Source: Rhizophagus sp. LPA8_4_AMF (lineage: Eukaryota; Glomeromycota; Glomeromycetes; Glomerales; Glomeraceae). From it: a stretch of 49,729 bases of DNA. The notes below the pieces were generated by a model. That model was given only the letters and a program-made list of their open reading frames with translations. It was not told the origin of the DNA and ran no database searches. The stretch spans positions 1 to 49,729 of the forward strand of contig JADRCO010000138.1 in assembly GCA_021464525.1 (NCBI GenBank), given 5' to 3'. Both the position numbers and the translations under genes were made by a program. Positions 48,566-49,729 of the stretch are shown piece after piece. Positions within the stretch are counted from its first letter, which is position 1. The number at the start of each line of letters is the position of its first letter.

Positions 48566-49501
48566 AATATTTTCATGCAGACGTATGAACTGTCTCGCTC
48601 ATTACTCTTAATATTAATGTGAACCACTCGCTAGTTGGATAACTGTCTACATAAAAAAATTATTCTTCACGAACCAACTTGCTAGACCACCAAAGTCTTG
48701 AATTACCCAGGTCCTCCACCAAATTGTAGAGCAAAATCAGGGAAGTTCAACCACTTTGTCTTATTAGATTCAAAAAACAAAGAAAAATGATGTTAGTATT
48801 ACTTACTGAAACAAATTGCGATAGCTCTTGCTATACTAATTCTCTTTATTTTATTTTAATTACTATAATATTACTTCTGTCTAATAAAACTTAAATGTTC
48901 AGGCACTTTTATTTCATTAAAATATTTAATAATCACTGACTTTCACAGGATCAGGTCTTAGGTATATTATCATAAGAACAATTATTTTATTGAGCTAAAA
49001 GAACTACAATTAAGTTAACCGTGAGGAAAGGCAAAAATACTGCCTTTTTATATTATTTACATTTTTCGTATTACATTTTCAATCTATTATTTCTTCAATT
49101 TTCTTTCTTTAAGATCTCTCTTTTCTTTGTATAAACAATGATGTAATGTTTGTATGAGTCATAATTACTCATAATTGAAGTTAATAAAAGAAAGTAAAAA
49201 AAGAATCTAAAGAACTATTTCTACTATTTCTTATTCTTTCTCCTATTAGTTAATCATTTATTTATCAATTAAATATTTATCTGAACTAAACTATGTTACT
49301 AATTATAACTAAATTAAAAATAAAATAAAATAACTAAAAATAAAATAGATAAATATAAAATAACTAAATATAAAATAATATAACTACGCTAAATGTGCTA
49401 ATAATACTCTTATATTACTACTTCTTGACGCTACAACATTATTAAATATCATTTAGTTCCACTTCCTTTTCCTTTTTTCATTAAAAAAATTTCAATTAGA
49501 A

Positions 49502-49696
49502 TTATTTTTTAAACTTATTTTCAATAATAATATTCCTTACCTCATTTTCGTTAAAAAGTTTTATTGATTCACTATTGATTCTCACTTCTACATGTATTTG
49601 TATTAAATTGCATTTAATTTCATTCCCTTCTTCCCTTTCAATAAAAATTTCAATAAGAATCATTTTTAACACATCATATCGGCTTAAAATTAGCAT
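49502..49696 (-). CDS. Possible small or partial open frame, unknown
   Basis: A 64-codon minus-strand frame from an ATG at 49696 ends at 49502. It is charged and hydrophobic in alternation (LKMILIEIFIEREEGNE) with no domain I know. Its upstream part could lie outside the window. A diverged copy of its middle part follows just after the stop (about 49498-49455), suggesting a decayed repeat rather than a gene. Confidence 0.2.
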   Translation of the reverse strand: MLILSRYDVLKMILIEIFIEREEGNEIKCNLIQIHVEVRINSESIKLFNENEVRNIIIENKFKK

Positions 49697-49729
49697 TGGA
49701 CCTAAATTAAAGACCCCAAATTACTATTG

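Larger units (their letters stand above)
47125..49729. other. Low-complexity, repeat-bearing right end without a convincing gene
   Basis: The region is T-rich on the plus strand with TTA triplets, several decayed direct repeats, and an inverted-repeat structure at 47380-47633. A near-repeat of AATTGG..CTTTTT..ATACCAATT occurs around 48187 and 48260. No RNA gene is seen; one weak open frame at the very end is listed apart. Confidence 0.55.

Noticed and set aside
48660..48740. Possible LTR primer-binding site (minus strand TGGTGGAGGACC)
   Set aside because: It begins with TGG as such sites do, but I could not match it to a tRNA, found no LTR pair and no retrotransposon coding sequence next to it.

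Overview
The window looks like nuclear DNA of an early-diverging filamentous fungus, most probably an arbuscular mycorrhizal fungus (Glomeromycotina). The reasons are very AT-rich sequence, genes split by many short introns (mostly 60-110 bp, GT..AG), a fungal alpha-aminoadipate reductase for lysine synthesis, and long AT-rich spacers and a tail full of small non-autonomous transposons and decayed coding sequence. The genus is an inference. All gene models were spliced by hand from reading frame, splice signals and family motifs.

Gene-rich half (1-40.1 kb), in order: carnitine O-acetyltransferase (+, 5 exons); acetate kinase (-, 2 exons), tail to tail with it; an HMG-box protein with a glutamine-rich tail (-, 4 exons); alpha-aminoadipate reductase LYS2 (+, 10 exons), divergent from the HMG gene across a 652-bp shared upstream region; an unrecognised 905-aa low-complexity protein ending in a coiled coil and a membrane segment (+, 12 exons); a T1-type BTB/POZ protein (-, 3 exons); a giant kinesin-4-like motor of about 2493 aa (-, 5 exons, the last 6.6 kb long); a 5.5-kb spacer with one clear transposon; and a Cdc25-type Ras exchange factor with SH3 and two WW domains (+, 9 exons, one intron of the GC-AG class). 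The first two genes both handle activated acetyl groups, but nothing else suggests a functional cluster.

Repeat-rich half (40.1-49.7 kb): a MITE split by a second foldback element, then a long minus-strand pseudogene (about 42.0-47.1 kb) read in recognisable frames broken by stops and frameshifts. Two transposon-like insertions interrupt it. One has 9-bp target duplications and an internal array of 11 units of about 115 bp, most of which carry the same small hairpin, with compensatory base changes between units. The last 2.6 kb is low-complexity, duplicated DNA without a convincing gene.

The most unusual items are that tandem-hairpin transposon, the nested CACGTG-bearing foldback elements downstream of the Ras exchange factor, a TA-flanked MITE inside a LYS2 intron, the decayed gene family member, and the GC-AG intron.
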